A DNA stretch of 64,000 bases from JBGAHD01 sp044226395 (GTDB taxonomy: Bacteria > Pseudomonadota > Gammaproteobacteria > Xanthomonadales > Ahniellaceae), in assembly GCA_044226395.1 (NCBI GenBank), contig JBGAHD010000001.1:868001-932000 (forward strand), read 5' to 3'. The position numbers were made by a program, and so were the translations under genes. Under the pieces are notes generated by a model, which did not search any database, was not told the origin of the DNA, and worked only from the letters and a program-made list of their open reading frames with translations. Below are positions 20,840 through 28,528 of this stretch, one piece after another (position 1 is the first letter of the stretch; each line of letters opens with the position of its first letter).

Positions 20840-21189
20840 TCGAGCGCTCCCTTCTTCCAGACGTAAACGAAACCAATCACCAGCAGCGACAAGAAGATGC
20901 CCATCTCGATGATGGCGACGACGCCGATCTCGCGGAACACCACCGCCCACGGAAACATGAAGGCGATTTCCAGATCGAACACGATGAACAAGATCGCCAT
21001 GAGGTAGTAGCGCACATCGAACTTCATGCGCGCGTCCTCGAAGGCCTCGAAGCCGCACTCGTAGGGCGAGAGTTTCGCCGCGTCGGCGCGCTTGGGGCCG
21101 AGCAAGGAACCGAGCGTGAGCAAGGCCACCGCGATCACGGTGGAGATGCCGAGAAAGAGAAAGATCGGCAGGTACTGCGACAGATCCAT
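20830..21189 (-). CDS. nuoA: NADH-quinone oxidoreductase subunit A
   Basis: First gene of the complex I operon, encoding a three-helix membrane subunit of 119 residues, normal length. The conserved YECGFEAFEDARMKFDVRYY loop, part of the quinone-access region, and the membrane segments FLFLGISTVIAVALLTLG and ILFIVFDLEIAFMFPWAVV are present. ATG 21189 is chosen over a longer frame to 21315, which would add 42 polar residues not found in the family. AAGG lies about 8 bases upstream. Confidence 0.96.
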
Positions 21190-21421
21190 GGGCTTGCCTT
21201 GAGGTGGGTTCGGCGCGCCGGTCGTGCGCGTCGGCCTGAACCGCCCTATTTTGCCTGCGAGGACCGGGGTTGCGCTACTTGTTCTCGCCTCGATCGAGCG
21301 AAGTTTGGTCGCCAAGCGGGCGAAAAGCGAATCGATCGCGTCGTCTTGCCGTCGAAGGCGTGATCGCGATCACGCGCGCGTCGATGATTCGTCGCGTCAT
21401 CGACACGCGACGGAAACGAAG

Positions 21422-21443
21422 ACGGCGCGATCGCTCGCGCCGT
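21422..21443 (-). terminator. hairpin terminator between tRNA-Leu and nuoA
   Basis: A perfect 9-bp stem (ACGGCGCGA/TCGCGCCGT, 4-base loop) lies 16 bases after the tRNA-Leu 3' end. On the minus strand it is followed by CTTCGTTTC, a weak T tract; on the plus strand by TTTT. It probably separates the secG/tRNA transcript from nuo. The 230 bases from here to nuoA should hold the nuo promoter, but I see no clear -35/-10 pair. Confidence 0.6.
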
Positions 21444-21459
21444 TTTCAACTTTCGATAT

Positions 21460-21544
21460 TGGTGCCCAGAGTGGGACTCGAACCCACACGACTTGCGTCA
21501 CTACCCCCTCAAAGTAGCGTGTCTGCCAATTCCACCATCTGGGC
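21460..21544 (-). tRNA. tRNA-Leu (GAG)
   Basis: An 85-nt class II tRNA on the minus strand with encoded CCA. The acceptor stem GCCCAGA pairs with TCTGGGC. The anticodon stem CTACT/GGTAG encloses loop TTGAGGG, so the anticodon is GAG, reading CUU/CUC. The long variable arm GTGACGCAAGTCGT and T-arm GTGGGTTCGAGTCCCAC confirm leucine. It sits between secG and nuoA, the position seen in Xanthomonas-type genomes. Confidence 0.95.
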
Positions 21545-21582
21545 GGGAAAACGGATTCTAGTGTAGCTCAGGCTCGCGCCGA

Positions 21583-22092
21583 TTACGGCTTGGCGTCGCC
21601 CTTCGGCGCTTCCGGCTGCGCGGGCGCGGTGGCGTCCGTCGGGGCCGGCGTGGCGGCGGGAGCCGCCGGCGTTTCGCTGGTCGAGGTCGCGGCGGCCGGC
21701 GCGGCGGGCGTGTCGCCCGTGGCGGCGGGCGCGGTCGCGCCATCGGCCGGCGGCAGGGCCGGTACATCGCCTGCGGCCGGCACGGTCGCGTCGGCGGGCT
21801 GCGCGGCTTCGCTGCTCATCACGCCGATGTCCTGGGCCGCGGTCTTGCTGACGCGCGCGCCATGCGCGATCAACATGCCCATGCCCAGGCTGATGCCGAA
21901 GAAGCCGATGGCCAGCCACTTGGTGGTGCGGGTGAGGAAATTGCCCGCGCCACGCGCGCCGAACACCGTGGCCGAAGCGCCCGCGCCGAAGCCCGAGCCC
22001 GCCTGCGCGCCGGAACCACGCTGGACCAGGATGAACCCGATCATGGCGATCGCCAACAGCACGTAGACCACATTCAAGATCGTCAGAGTCAT
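21583..22092 (-). CDS. secG: preprotein translocase subunit SecG with long Ala/Pro/Thr tail
   Basis: SecG is the small auxiliary membrane subunit of SecYEG. The product is 169 residues from ATG 22092. The family part covers about residues 1-90: a first helix (ILNVVYVLLAIAMIGFILV), the signature QRGSGAQAGSGFGAGAS, the motif NFLTRTTKWLA and a second helix ending near HGARVSKT. The rest, roughly 80 residues, is a low-complexity tail of Ala, Pro and Thr. SecG proteins are usually about 75-130 residues. It follows tpiA by 11 bases and precedes tRNA-Leu. Confidence 0.95.
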   Translation of the reverse strand: MTLTILNVVYVLLAIAMIGFILVQRGSGAQAGSGFGAGASATVFGARGAGNFLTRTTKWLAIGFFGISLGMGMLIAHGARVSKTAAQDIGVMSSEAAQPADATVPAAGDVPALPPADGATAPAATGDTPAAPAAATSTSETPAAPAATPAPTDATAPAQPEAPKGDAKP

Positions 22093-22103
22093 GATTTGCC
22101 TAA

Positions 22104-22865
22104 CTAAACGCCGCGAGCCGCGGCCTGGGCCGCGCGCGCGATCGCGAGAAAATCCGCGGCGACGAGGGAGGCGCCGCCAATCAATCCGCCGTCGACATCG
22201 GGCTGGGCGAACAGCGCCGCCGCGTTGCCGGGCTTGACGCTGCCACCATAGAGGAGCCGCAGCGAGCGCGCGATCATAACATCGGCCGCGGCCAATTGGG
22301 AACGGATGAAGGCATGCACGGCCTGAGCCTGCTCCGCGCTGGCGGTCTTGCCCGTGCCGATCGCCCACACCGGCTCGTAAGCCACCACGGCGCGGGCGAA
22401 GGCCGCGATGCCAGCGCGCGCCACGACGGCGGCGATCTGGCGACCGACCACGGCCTCGGTCTGACCCTGCTCGCGCTGATCGAGCGTCTCGCCCACGCAA
22501 AGAATTGGCGTCAACCCGGCGGCCTGCGCGGCGACGAACTTGCGCGCGACCAGATCATCGCTCTCGGCGTGATACTGACGTCGCTCGCTGTGTCCGACCA
22601 AGGCGAAACGCGCGCCGTACTCCGCCGCCATGGATGCGGAAATCTCTCCGGTATACGCGCCCTGCGCGTGCTCGCTGACATCCTGCACGCCCATCTGCAA
22701 GCGCGCGCCCATCAAGGGCGCGAGCTCGGCCACGAAAACACTCGGCGGCACGATGGCGACTTCGACGCCCTCGGGCGCCCCTTCGGCCACCGCGCGCGTG
22801 AGCTCGCGCGCTTCGACGCGCGTGCCATGCATCTTCCAGTTGCCCGCCACCAGTTTCGCGCGCAT
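22104..22865 (-). CDS. tpiA: triose-phosphate isomerase
   Basis: Interconverts dihydroxyacetone phosphate and glyceraldehyde 3-phosphate in glycolysis and gluconeogenesis. The product is 253 residues, a complete TIM barrel. Catalytic residues are visible: Lys in VAGNWKMHG near residue 11, His in ALVGHSERRQ, and Glu in VVAYEPVWAIGTGK. The phosphate loop LLYGGSVKPGN and GLIGGASL close the barrel. ATG 22865 is chosen; the open frame continues far upstream into the divergent SDR gene and is not coding there. It is cotranscribed with secG. Confidence 0.97.
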   Translation of the reverse strand: MRAKLVAGNWKMHGTRVEARELTRAVAEGAPEGVEVAIVPPSVFVAELAPLMGARLQMGVQDVSEHAQGAYTGEISASMAAEYGARFALVGHSERRQYHAESDDLVARKFVAAQAAGLTPILCVGETLDQREQGQTEAVVGRQIAAVVARAGIAAFARAVVAYEPVWAIGTGKTASAEQAQAVHAFIRSQLAAADVMIARSLRLLYGGSVKPGNAAALFAQPDVDGGLIGGASLVAADFLAIARAAQAAARGV

Positions 22866-22940
22866 GCCATTGCCCCGCAGAAAAGGGCGCGCAGCATATC
22901 GACGCCACGCGCGTCTGGCAAAGACAGCGCAAGCCCGGCG

Positions 22941-22946
22941 TAGAAT
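22941..22946 (+). promoter_or_regulatory. possible -10 element of the SDR gene
   Basis: TAGAAT stands 28 bases before the SDR start in the 108-base divergent gap with tpiA. No good -35 hexamer sits at 16-18 bases (CTGGCA lies at about 20), so this is only a candidate. A ribosome-binding site AGGA follows about 10 bases before the ATG. Confidence 0.25.
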
Positions 22947-22973
22947 CCTCTGCCCTTTTCCAGGAACGCCCTC

Positions 22974-23792
22974 ATGAGCGCGACCGCGAACCCACGCCCC
23001 CTGGCCCTGATCACCGGCGCGTCGGCCGGCATCGGCGCGGCCTTCGCGCGCGAACTCGCGCGTCGCGGCCACGACCTGCTGCTTACTGCCCGCCGCGAAG
23101 ATCGCCTGCGCGCGCTCGCCGACGAATTGGAAAAAGCGCACGGCACGCGCTCGTGGTGCCTGCCCCTGGACCTCGCCGACCCCGCCGCGCCGCAAGCGCT
23201 GTTCGACTACGCGAACGCGCAAGGCCTGTCCGTCGACGTGCTCGTCAACAACGCCGGCTATGGCGTCACCGGCACGCTCGAAAGCCAACCCTGGCGCAAG
23301 CACGCCGACTTCATCGAAGTGCTGATGACCGCGCCCGTGGCCCTGAGCTATCTCTTCCTGCCCGGCATGCAAGCGCGCGGCCGCGGCTGCATCATGAACA
23401 TCGCCTCCCTCGCGGGCCACGTGCCCGGCTCCGCCGGCCACACGCTATACGCCGGCTCGAAAGCCTTCCTGATCAAGTTCTCGCAATCGCTCGCGCTGGA
23501 AAACCGCGCCAAGGGCGTGAAGGTCTGCGCCATCTGCCCCGGCTTCACCTACTCCGAATTCCACGACGTCACCGGCGCCCGCGCGCAAGTCTCCAAGATG
23601 CCGAAGTGGATGTGGATGACCGCCGACGAAGTCGCCATCGACGGCATCGACGCCGCCTTCCGCGGCGACGTCGTGCGCGTCAACGGCCGCGTCAATCGCC
23701 TGATCAAAACCTTCGTCAGCCTACTGCCCGACACCTGGGCCCTGGCCATGATCCAGCGCAGATCGAAAGACTTCCGCGTAATCGAACGCTAA
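22974..23792 (+). CDS. short-chain dehydrogenase/reductase, substrate unknown
   Basis: A 272-residue classical SDR of the DltE/YqjQ-like type. The NAD(P)-binding motif TGASAGIG stands near residue 16, NNAGYG near residue 91, the catalytic Ser in MNIASLAG, and the Tyr/Lys pair in LYAGSKAF. Arg after the second strand (LLLTARRED) suggests NADP preference. The C-terminal part includes a hydrophobic stretch (FVSLLPDTWALAMI) that may touch the membrane. It is a single gene, divergent from tpiA, closed by its own terminator. The substrate cannot be deduced; a lipid or acyl compound is a guess from the hydrophobic C-terminus. Confidence 0.9.
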   Translation: MSATANPRPLALITGASAGIGAAFARELARRGHDLLLTARREDRLRALADELEKAHGTRSWCLPLDLADPAAPQALFDYANAQGLSVDVLVNNAGYGVTGTLESQPWRKHADFIEVLMTAPVALSYLFLPGMQARGRGCIMNIASLAGHVPGSAGHTLYAGSKAFLIKFSQSLALENRAKGVKVCAICPGFTYSEFHDVTGARAQVSKMPKWMWMTADEVAIDGIDAAFRGDVVRVNGRVNRLIKTFVSLLPDTWALAMIQRRSKDFRVIER

Positions 23793-23799
23793 TGAAAAA

Positions 23800-23820
23800 G
23801 CCCGCTAACGCGGGCCTTTT
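23800..23820 (+). terminator. Rho-independent terminator of the SDR gene
   Basis: GCCCGC and GCGGGC close a TAAC loop 7 bases after the stop codon, followed by TTTT at 23817-23820. The preceding AAAAA makes it potentially bidirectional. Confidence 0.85.
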
Positions 23821-23910
23821 CATAAGGAACCGACTCTTTGCTTCGCGCGCCGCGCACGAAGCGCGCTTTTGCTTTTGCTTTTTCTTTTCGCTCTACCACC
23901 CGAGCCCCAG

Positions 23911-24053
23911 TGACGTTTCGACGGCTCGGGGTGACGGTCCCCTTGTCGGTGGCCAGCGCACAAGGATGTGCGCCGCGAGGGTTCAGCACAGGGATGTGCT
24001 GAATCCCTCGCCCACCGACAAGGGGCGGCACCCCGAGCCAAGCGACAACGTCA
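23911..24053. repeat. 143-bp imperfect inverted repeat enclosing two hairpins
   Basis: The outer arms match in three blocks: TGACGTT (23911-23917) with AACGTCA (24047-24053), GGCTCGGGGTG with CACCCCGAGCC, and CCCCTTGTCGGTGG with CCACCGACAAGGGG. Inside are two separate hairpins: GCGCAC-loop-GTGCGC at 23956-23973, and a 14-bp stem with one bulge, CGAGGGTTCAGCAC-loop-GTGCTGAATCCCTCG, at 23976-24010. The element fills the gap between the SDR gene and the 2OG oxygenase, which holds no gene. The open frames through it are not genes. It resembles a MITE- or REP-like dispersed element; I see only one copy here. Confidence 0.75.
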
Positions 24054-24082
24054 CCAACACCCATCCCCACACCCCACCGGTC

Positions 24083-24104
24083 GTCCTCACCGCCAGGTGA
24101 GGAC
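24083..24104. repeat. 8-bp hairpin in the gap after the 2OG oxygenase
   Basis: GTCCTCAC and GTGAGGAC pair around a 6-base loop, 44 bases beyond the 3' end of the oxygenase gene. There is no T tract, so a terminator role is possible but unproven. It lies just outside the larger inverted repeat. Confidence 0.5.
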
Positions 24105-24147
24105 CCACCCACTCACAGCTCTAAACCCACCGACAGGCGCCCCACCC

Positions 24148-25083
24148 TCAGATGAGTTTGATTTCGCGAAGCCTCTCCATCAAATAATCATGCGCCGAAA
24201 TCGGCGTCTCATACCGCTTCGGATTATCCGCCGTCACGCAACTCGGCAAGGGATCGAGCATCACATCCGGATTCGGATGCAGGAAGAACGGCACCGAATA
24301 CCGTGGCTGACGCGCCGACTCGCCCGGCGGATTGACCACGCGATGCGTCGTCGACGGATACACGTGATTGCTCAGGCGCTGAAGCATGTCGCCGATGTTC
24401 ACCACGATTGCATCGCCTTGCGTCGTGATCGGCAGCCACTTCTCCTCGCGCGTGAACACCTCGAGACCCGCGGCGCTGGCGCCCACCAGCAAAGTGATGA
24501 AATTGATGTCCTCGTGCGCGCCCGAGCGCACGTTCGGCACGTCCGGCGACGTGATCGGCGGGTAGTGGATCGGACGCAGGATCGAATTGCCGAAGTTGGT
24601 CTTGTCGTCGAAATAGCTTTCCGGCAGATCGATGTGCAGCGCCAGCGCGCGCAGCACGCGCGAACCCAACTGATCGAGCGCCTCGTACAGCGCGTAGCCG
24701 TACTGGCGGAAATTCGCCACCTCGGTCGGCCACAGATTCGGCGGCATGATGTCGGCGAACTTGGAGTCGCGCGGAATCTCGCGACCGAAATGCCAGAACT
24801 CCTTCAGATCGGGGTACTTCGAATCCTTCGCCGTCTCCACGCCGAACGGCGTGTAGCCGCGCGCGCCGCCCTGGCCCTTGACGTGGTACTTCATCTTCAC
24901 CTCGGTCGGCAGGGCGAAGAACTGCTTGAACACGTTGTAGGCGTTGTCGACCAGATCGCGCGGGATGCCGTGATTGGCGATGCAGCAGAAGCCGAACTCG
25001 CGATAGGCCGCGCCGATCTCGGCCACGAATCGGGTCTTGTCGGTCTCGAAGCGGCTCATGTCGAGCGTGGGCACGGATTTCAT
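24148..25083 (-). CDS. isopenicillin N synthase-family 2OG-Fe(II) oxygenase
   Basis: A soluble 311-residue non-heme iron dioxygenase of the IPNS/gibberellin-oxidase family. The N-terminal DIOX_N region runs from residue 1 to about 130 (FGFCCIANHGIP). The iron triad is His190 and Asp192 in GAHEDIN and His247 in STTHRVVNP. The 2-oxoglutarate-binding Arg-x-Ser is R261/S263 in RYSVPFFLHP. All key residues are intact, so it should be active. It follows glmM by 74 bases on the same strand. The substrate is unknown; family members act on amino acids, nucleobases and hormones. Confidence 0.9.
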   Translation of the reverse strand: MKSVPTLDMSRFETDKTRFVAEIGAAYREFGFCCIANHGIPRDLVDNAYNVFKQFFALPTEVKMKYHVKGQGGARGYTPFGVETAKDSKYPDLKEFWHFGREIPRDSKFADIMPPNLWPTEVANFRQYGYALYEALDQLGSRVLRALALHIDLPESYFDDKTNFGNSILRPIHYPPITSPDVPNVRSGAHEDINFITLLVGASAAGLEVFTREEKWLPITTQGDAIVVNIGDMLQRLSNHVYPSTTHRVVNPPGESARQPRYSVPFFLHPNPDVMLDPLPSCVTADNPKRYETPISAHDYLMERLREIKLI

Positions 25084-25157
25084 CTTCGGCTTCTCCTTGC
25101 GGTCGGGCGCGCGCCCCTTGGCACGCGCGGATGATTGAGATTCGGAAAGGTATTCGA

Positions 25158-26495
25158 TCAGGCGGCGCCGCGCACGGCCTCGGCCAGACGCACGACGAGG
25201 CGGTCGACGGTCTCGGCATTGTCGGCCTCGACCGTGACGCGCACCACGGGCTCGGTGCCCGAGGGACGCAGCACCACGCGACCGCGGTCGCCGAGTTCGC
25301 GCTCGATCTCGGCGCGCGCGGCGAGCACGCCCGGATGCTCGGCCGGCTTGCTGCCATTGGCCACGCGCACATTGATGGTGCGCTGAGGGAAGCGTTGAAG
25401 ATCAACCAGGCAATCGGCCAGCGAACGGCGATTGCGCGTGAGCACATCGAGCACCTGCAGCGCGTTGACCAAGGCATCGCCCGTGCTGGCGCGATCCAGG
25501 CACAGGATGTGACCCGAAGCCTCGCCACCGAGCATGCCCTCGCGCTCGATCAACATCTGATGCACGTAGCGATCACCGACGCGCGCCCGCGCGAACGCGA
25601 TGCCGCGCTCGCGCAGGGCCAGCTCCAGCCCAAAATTTGTCATCAAGGTGCCGACCACCGGACCCCGCAAGCGGCCGCTGGCCAACCAGTCGCAGGCGAG
25701 CAGGAAGATCGCGTCATCGCCATCGACCAGTCGCCCCAGATGATCGACGAAGACCACGCGATCGCCATCGCCATCGAAGGCGATGCCGATGTCCGCGGCC
25801 TGGTCGACCACCTCGCGCATCAGCGCTTGCGGATGGGTCGAGCCGCAGTCGAGATTGATGTTGAGGCCATCGGGTTCATGCGCGATGGCATGCACGCGCG
25901 CGCCCAGGCTTTCGAGCAGATGCGGGCCAAGTTGATAGTTGGCGCCATTGGCGCAATCGACCACGATCTTGAGCCCCGCCAGCGACAAGCCCGGCGCGGT
26001 CGAGCGACAGAAGTCCAGATAACGCTCGGACGCATCGACCATGCGCACGGCCTTGCCCAGGCGTTCGGCCGGCACGGTGCTGAACTCTTCCTCGATCGCG
26101 GCTTCGATCGCCAGTTCCACCGCGTCGTCGAGCTTGGCGCCCTGCGCGGAAAAAAACTTGATGCCGTTGTCATGATGCGGGTTGTGTGAGGCGCTGATGA
26201 CGATGCCGGCGCTGGCGCCGCTATCGCGCGTGAGCTGGGCCACGGCCGGCGTCGGCATGGGGCCGAGCAAACGCACGCCCGCGCCGGCCGCGATCAGGCC
26301 AGCCTCGAGCGCGGACTCGAACATATAGCCCGACAGACGCGTGTCCTTGCCAATCAGCACCGAACCATCGCCCGCGATGCCCGACAGCACGCGACCGGCG
26401 GCGCGACCCAGACGCAGCATGAAATCGGCCGTGATCGGCCACTGCCCGACCTGACCGCGAATGCCGTCAGTGCCGAAGTATCGTTTCGAACTCAT
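25158..26495 (-). CDS. glmM: phosphoglucosamine mutase
   Basis: Converts glucosamine 6-phosphate to glucosamine 1-phosphate for UDP-GlcNAc, feeding peptidoglycan and LPS synthesis. The product is 445 residues, normal. It begins RYFGTDGIRGQVG; the phosphoserine is Ser103 in SASHNPHHDNGIKFF; the metal loop is FDGDGDRVVF; and the C-terminal phosphate-binding segment is LRPSGTEPVVRVTVE. It lies 34 bases after pilZ. In related genomes glmM neighbours tpiA-secG; here two extra genes and a repeat separate them. Confidence 0.97.
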   Translation of the reverse strand: MSSKRYFGTDGIRGQVGQWPITADFMLRLGRAAGRVLSGIAGDGSVLIGKDTRLSGYMFESALEAGLIAAGAGVRLLGPMPTPAVAQLTRDSGASAGIVISASHNPHHDNGIKFFSAQGAKLDDAVELAIEAAIEEEFSTVPAERLGKAVRMVDASERYLDFCRSTAPGLSLAGLKIVVDCANGANYQLGPHLLESLGARVHAIAHEPDGLNINLDCGSTHPQALMREVVDQAADIGIAFDGDGDRVVFVDHLGRLVDGDDAIFLLACDWLASGRLRGPVVGTLMTNFGLELALRERGIAFARARVGDRYVHQMLIEREGMLGGEASGHILCLDRASTGDALVNALQVLDVLTRNRRSLADCLVDLQRFPQRTINVRVANGSKPAEHPGVLAARAEIERELGDRGRVVLRPSGTEPVVRVTVEADNAETVDRLVVRLAEAVRGAA

Positions 26496-26529
26496 GATTT
26501 TCCGTGGCGGTCGCGCGCCCGGCGCGCGA

Positions 26530-26901
26530 CTACATCGTGTGGGTCAGACGCTCGGCGGCCTGCGTGCCGGCGAGCAAGGTCTCGATCTTGGTCTTGGCGG
26601 CTTCGCCGTCGGCGGTTTCGGAGAACTGCACGCCGATGCCGGCGGTGCGATTGCCTTGGGCGCCGGCGGGCGTGATCCAGACGACCTTGCCGGCGACCGG
26701 CAGGCGGTCTTTCTCGTCCATCAGCGACAACAGAATGAACACTTCGTCGCCAAGGTTGTAGCGCTTGGCCGTGGGCACGAACAGACCACCGCCTTTCACG
26801 AAGGGCATGTAGGCGTTATACAGCGCGCCCTTGTCCTTGATCGCCAGGGACAAAATGCCTTGGCGCGGCAAGCCGCCACCAGCCCCCAAGTTCGCCGCCA
26901 T
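26530..26901 (-). CDS. pilZ: type IV pilus assembly protein PilZ (non-canonical PilZ domain)
   Basis: A 123-residue single PilZ domain next to holB, the usual place of the founding pilus protein PilZ. The conserved core FVPTAKRYNLGDEVFILLSL and VAGKVVWITPAGAQGNRTAGIGVQF is clear. The c-di-GMP-binding signatures are missing: there is no RxxxR before the barrel, and the (D/N)xSxxG position reads VKGGGLF. This matches the known PilZ class that does not bind c-di-GMP but partners PilB and an EAL protein. It begins 9 bases after the holB stop. Confidence 0.92.
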   Translation of the reverse strand: MAANLGAGGGLPRQGILSLAIKDKGALYNAYMPFVKGGGLFVPTAKRYNLGDEVFILLSLMDEKDRLPVAGKVVWITPAGAQGNRTAGIGVQFSETADGEAAKTKIETLLAGTQAAERLTHTM

Positions 26902-26910
26902 ACGCTCACC

Positions 26911-27885
26911 TCATGCCCGTCGGACGGTGGGGATCAGCCCTCGGAAGTCGCGCAGCAATTCCAGGATCAATAAATCGCTGCGCAGCGGCGTGCGGACCTG
27001 CTCGCGCACCAGGTTGGCGCGCTCCCACCAAGCCGATAGCTTCGGGAAATCCACGGTGGCGGTCAAGTTGGCCAAGGGTTTGAGCGGTTCGGGCAGCGGT
27101 TCGCCACCCTCGGGACGCAGCACGCGCAGCACCGCCTGGGCGATCAGACGCAGGCGTTTCTCGGCGTCTTCGCGGGCCCAACGATTGGCGGTTTCGACCG
27201 GGCTCGCGCGGCCGCCGGCGATGGCGACCAGGGTGTTGACGGTATCGGCCAGCAGTTGCCGCGCCGCCGGCTGCGCCAGTTCCAGCGCCGCGCCGGGATT
27301 GCCGCTGACCAGGCCCAGCGCGGTTTGCGCCGATTCGCCGCTGAGTCCCTGCTCGGCCAGCCAGGCGAGCGCTTGGGTGCGCGGCGGAAAGCGCACGTCG
27401 ATGCGCTGACAGCGGCTGCGGATGGTCGCGGGCAATCGCGCGGGCGCGTCGGAGACCAGAATGATCACGGTATTGCGCGCCGGTTCTTCCAGCGTCTTGA
27501 GCAGCGCGTTGGCGCATTCGACCGTCATGCCTTCGGCCGGATCGATGACCGCGACCTGGTAGCCGCCGAACTGCGTGGTCATGGCCAGGCGCTCGGACAC
27601 GGCGCGGATCTGATCGATCTTGATCTGAGTCGCGTCTTCCTCGATGCCCACGCGCACGAAATCGGGATGCGCGCCGGACTCGCGTAGACGACAGCCGCGG
27701 CAATTGCCGCATGCCCTGCCCTGGTCATCGCGCGCGGTGCACAGCAGAGCCGCGAGCAACTCCTCGACGAAAGCGCGCTTGCCCAGGCCAGCGGCGCCCG
27801 CGAGCAAGATCGCATGCGGCATGCGACCAGCATCGAGCCGCGCGCGCCACGTGCGCCAGGCTTCTTCGAGCCAGGGCGCGATCAT
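26911..27885 (-). CDS. holB: DNA polymerase III subunit delta-prime
   Basis: Delta-prime is a clamp-loader subunit. The product is 324 residues. The degenerate P-loop GAAGLGKRAF is near residue 30, the zinc-binding cysteines are in CGNCRGCRLRESGAHPD, and the region ANALLKTLEEPARNTVIIL with SRCQR follows. ATG 27885 overlaps the tmk stop as ATGA; a longer open frame running into tmk is rejected. The order tmk-holB-pilZ is standard in gammaproteobacteria. Confidence 0.95.
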   Translation of the reverse strand: MIAPWLEEAWRTWRARLDAGRMPHAILLAGAAGLGKRAFVEELLAALLCTARDDQGRACGNCRGCRLRESGAHPDFVRVGIEEDATQIKIDQIRAVSERLAMTTQFGGYQVAVIDPAEGMTVECANALLKTLEEPARNTVIILVSDAPARLPATIRSRCQRIDVRFPPRTQALAWLAEQGLSGESAQTALGLVSGNPGAALELAQPAARQLLADTVNTLVAIAGGRASPVETANRWAREDAEKRLRLIAQAVLRVLRPEGGEPLPEPLKPLANLTATVDFPKLSAWWERANLVREQVRTPLRSDLLILELLRDFRGLIPTVRRA

Positions 27886-28526
27886 GCCGTCACCGCGCGG
27901 CTGTCGTGGATCAAGCGGGTCAGGTCCTCGCGCATAGCGGCCACGACCTCGTCGAGCGGCCGCGCGGCATCGAGCACGACGAAGCGCGCCGGATCGGCCG
28001 CCGCGCGCGCGCGATAGGCGGCGCGCACGCGTTCGAAAAAGGCCACGGCCTCGCGCTCCATGCGATCGCTCTCGCCACGCGCGCGCACGCGTTGCAGGCC
28101 GATCTCGACCGGCACGTCGAGCAGATACGTGCGATCGGGTCGCAGCCCGAACGCCGCCCAGCGTTCCAGTTCCTCGATGCGCGCGACCGGAAGACCACGA
28201 CCGCCACCTTGATAGGCGAAGCTCGCGTCGGTGAAGCGATCGCTCATCACCCACTGGCCCGCGTCGAGCGCGGGGCGGATGGTCTCGACCACGTGCTGCG
28301 CGCGCGAGGCGAACATCATCAGCAGTTCCGCTTCGGCACAGACCGCGTGTTGGCCGGCTTCGAGCACGAGGCGACGCAGCGATTCGCCCAACGGCGTGCC
28401 GCCCGGTTCGCGCGTCTTGATGTGGGCCACGCCCAGATCGCTCAGCAACTGATCGGCGCTCGTCATGAGTGTGCTTTTGCCGGCGCCCTCGCCGCCCTCG
28501 AAGCTGATGAAGCGTGCCCTTGCCAT
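27882..28526 (-). CDS. tmk: thymidylate kinase
   Basis: Phosphorylates dTMP to dTDP. The product is 214 residues from ATG 28526; the longer frame starts with a TTG two codons earlier. The P-loop FEGGEGAGKSTL is at about residues 9-19, the DR(F) motif in VMSDRFTDASFAYQGGGRG, and the LID region has RVRARGESDRME. It starts 2 bases past the mltG stop (TGAACATG) and overlaps holB by 4. Confidence 0.96.
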   Translation of the reverse strand: MARARFISFEGGEGAGKSTLMTSADQLLSDLGVAHIKTREPGGTPLGESLRRLVLEAGQHAVCAEAELLMMFASRAQHVVETIRPALDAGQWVMSDRFTDASFAYQGGGRGLPVARIEELERWAAFGLRPDRTYLLDVPVEIGLQRVRARGESDRMEREAVAFFERVRAAYRARAAADPARFVVLDAARPLDEVVAAMREDLTRLIHDSRAVTA

Positions 28527-28528
28527 GT

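Noticed and set aside
22866..23441. N-terminal extension of tpiA
   Set aside because: The open frame crosses the promoter region and the divergent SDR gene. TIM begins at MRAKLVAGNWKM.
23789..24112. 107-codon minus-strand open frame after the SDR gene
   Set aside because: It runs through the inverted-repeat element and a Lys/Ala low-complexity stretch. Repeats of this kind often produce spurious short proteins.
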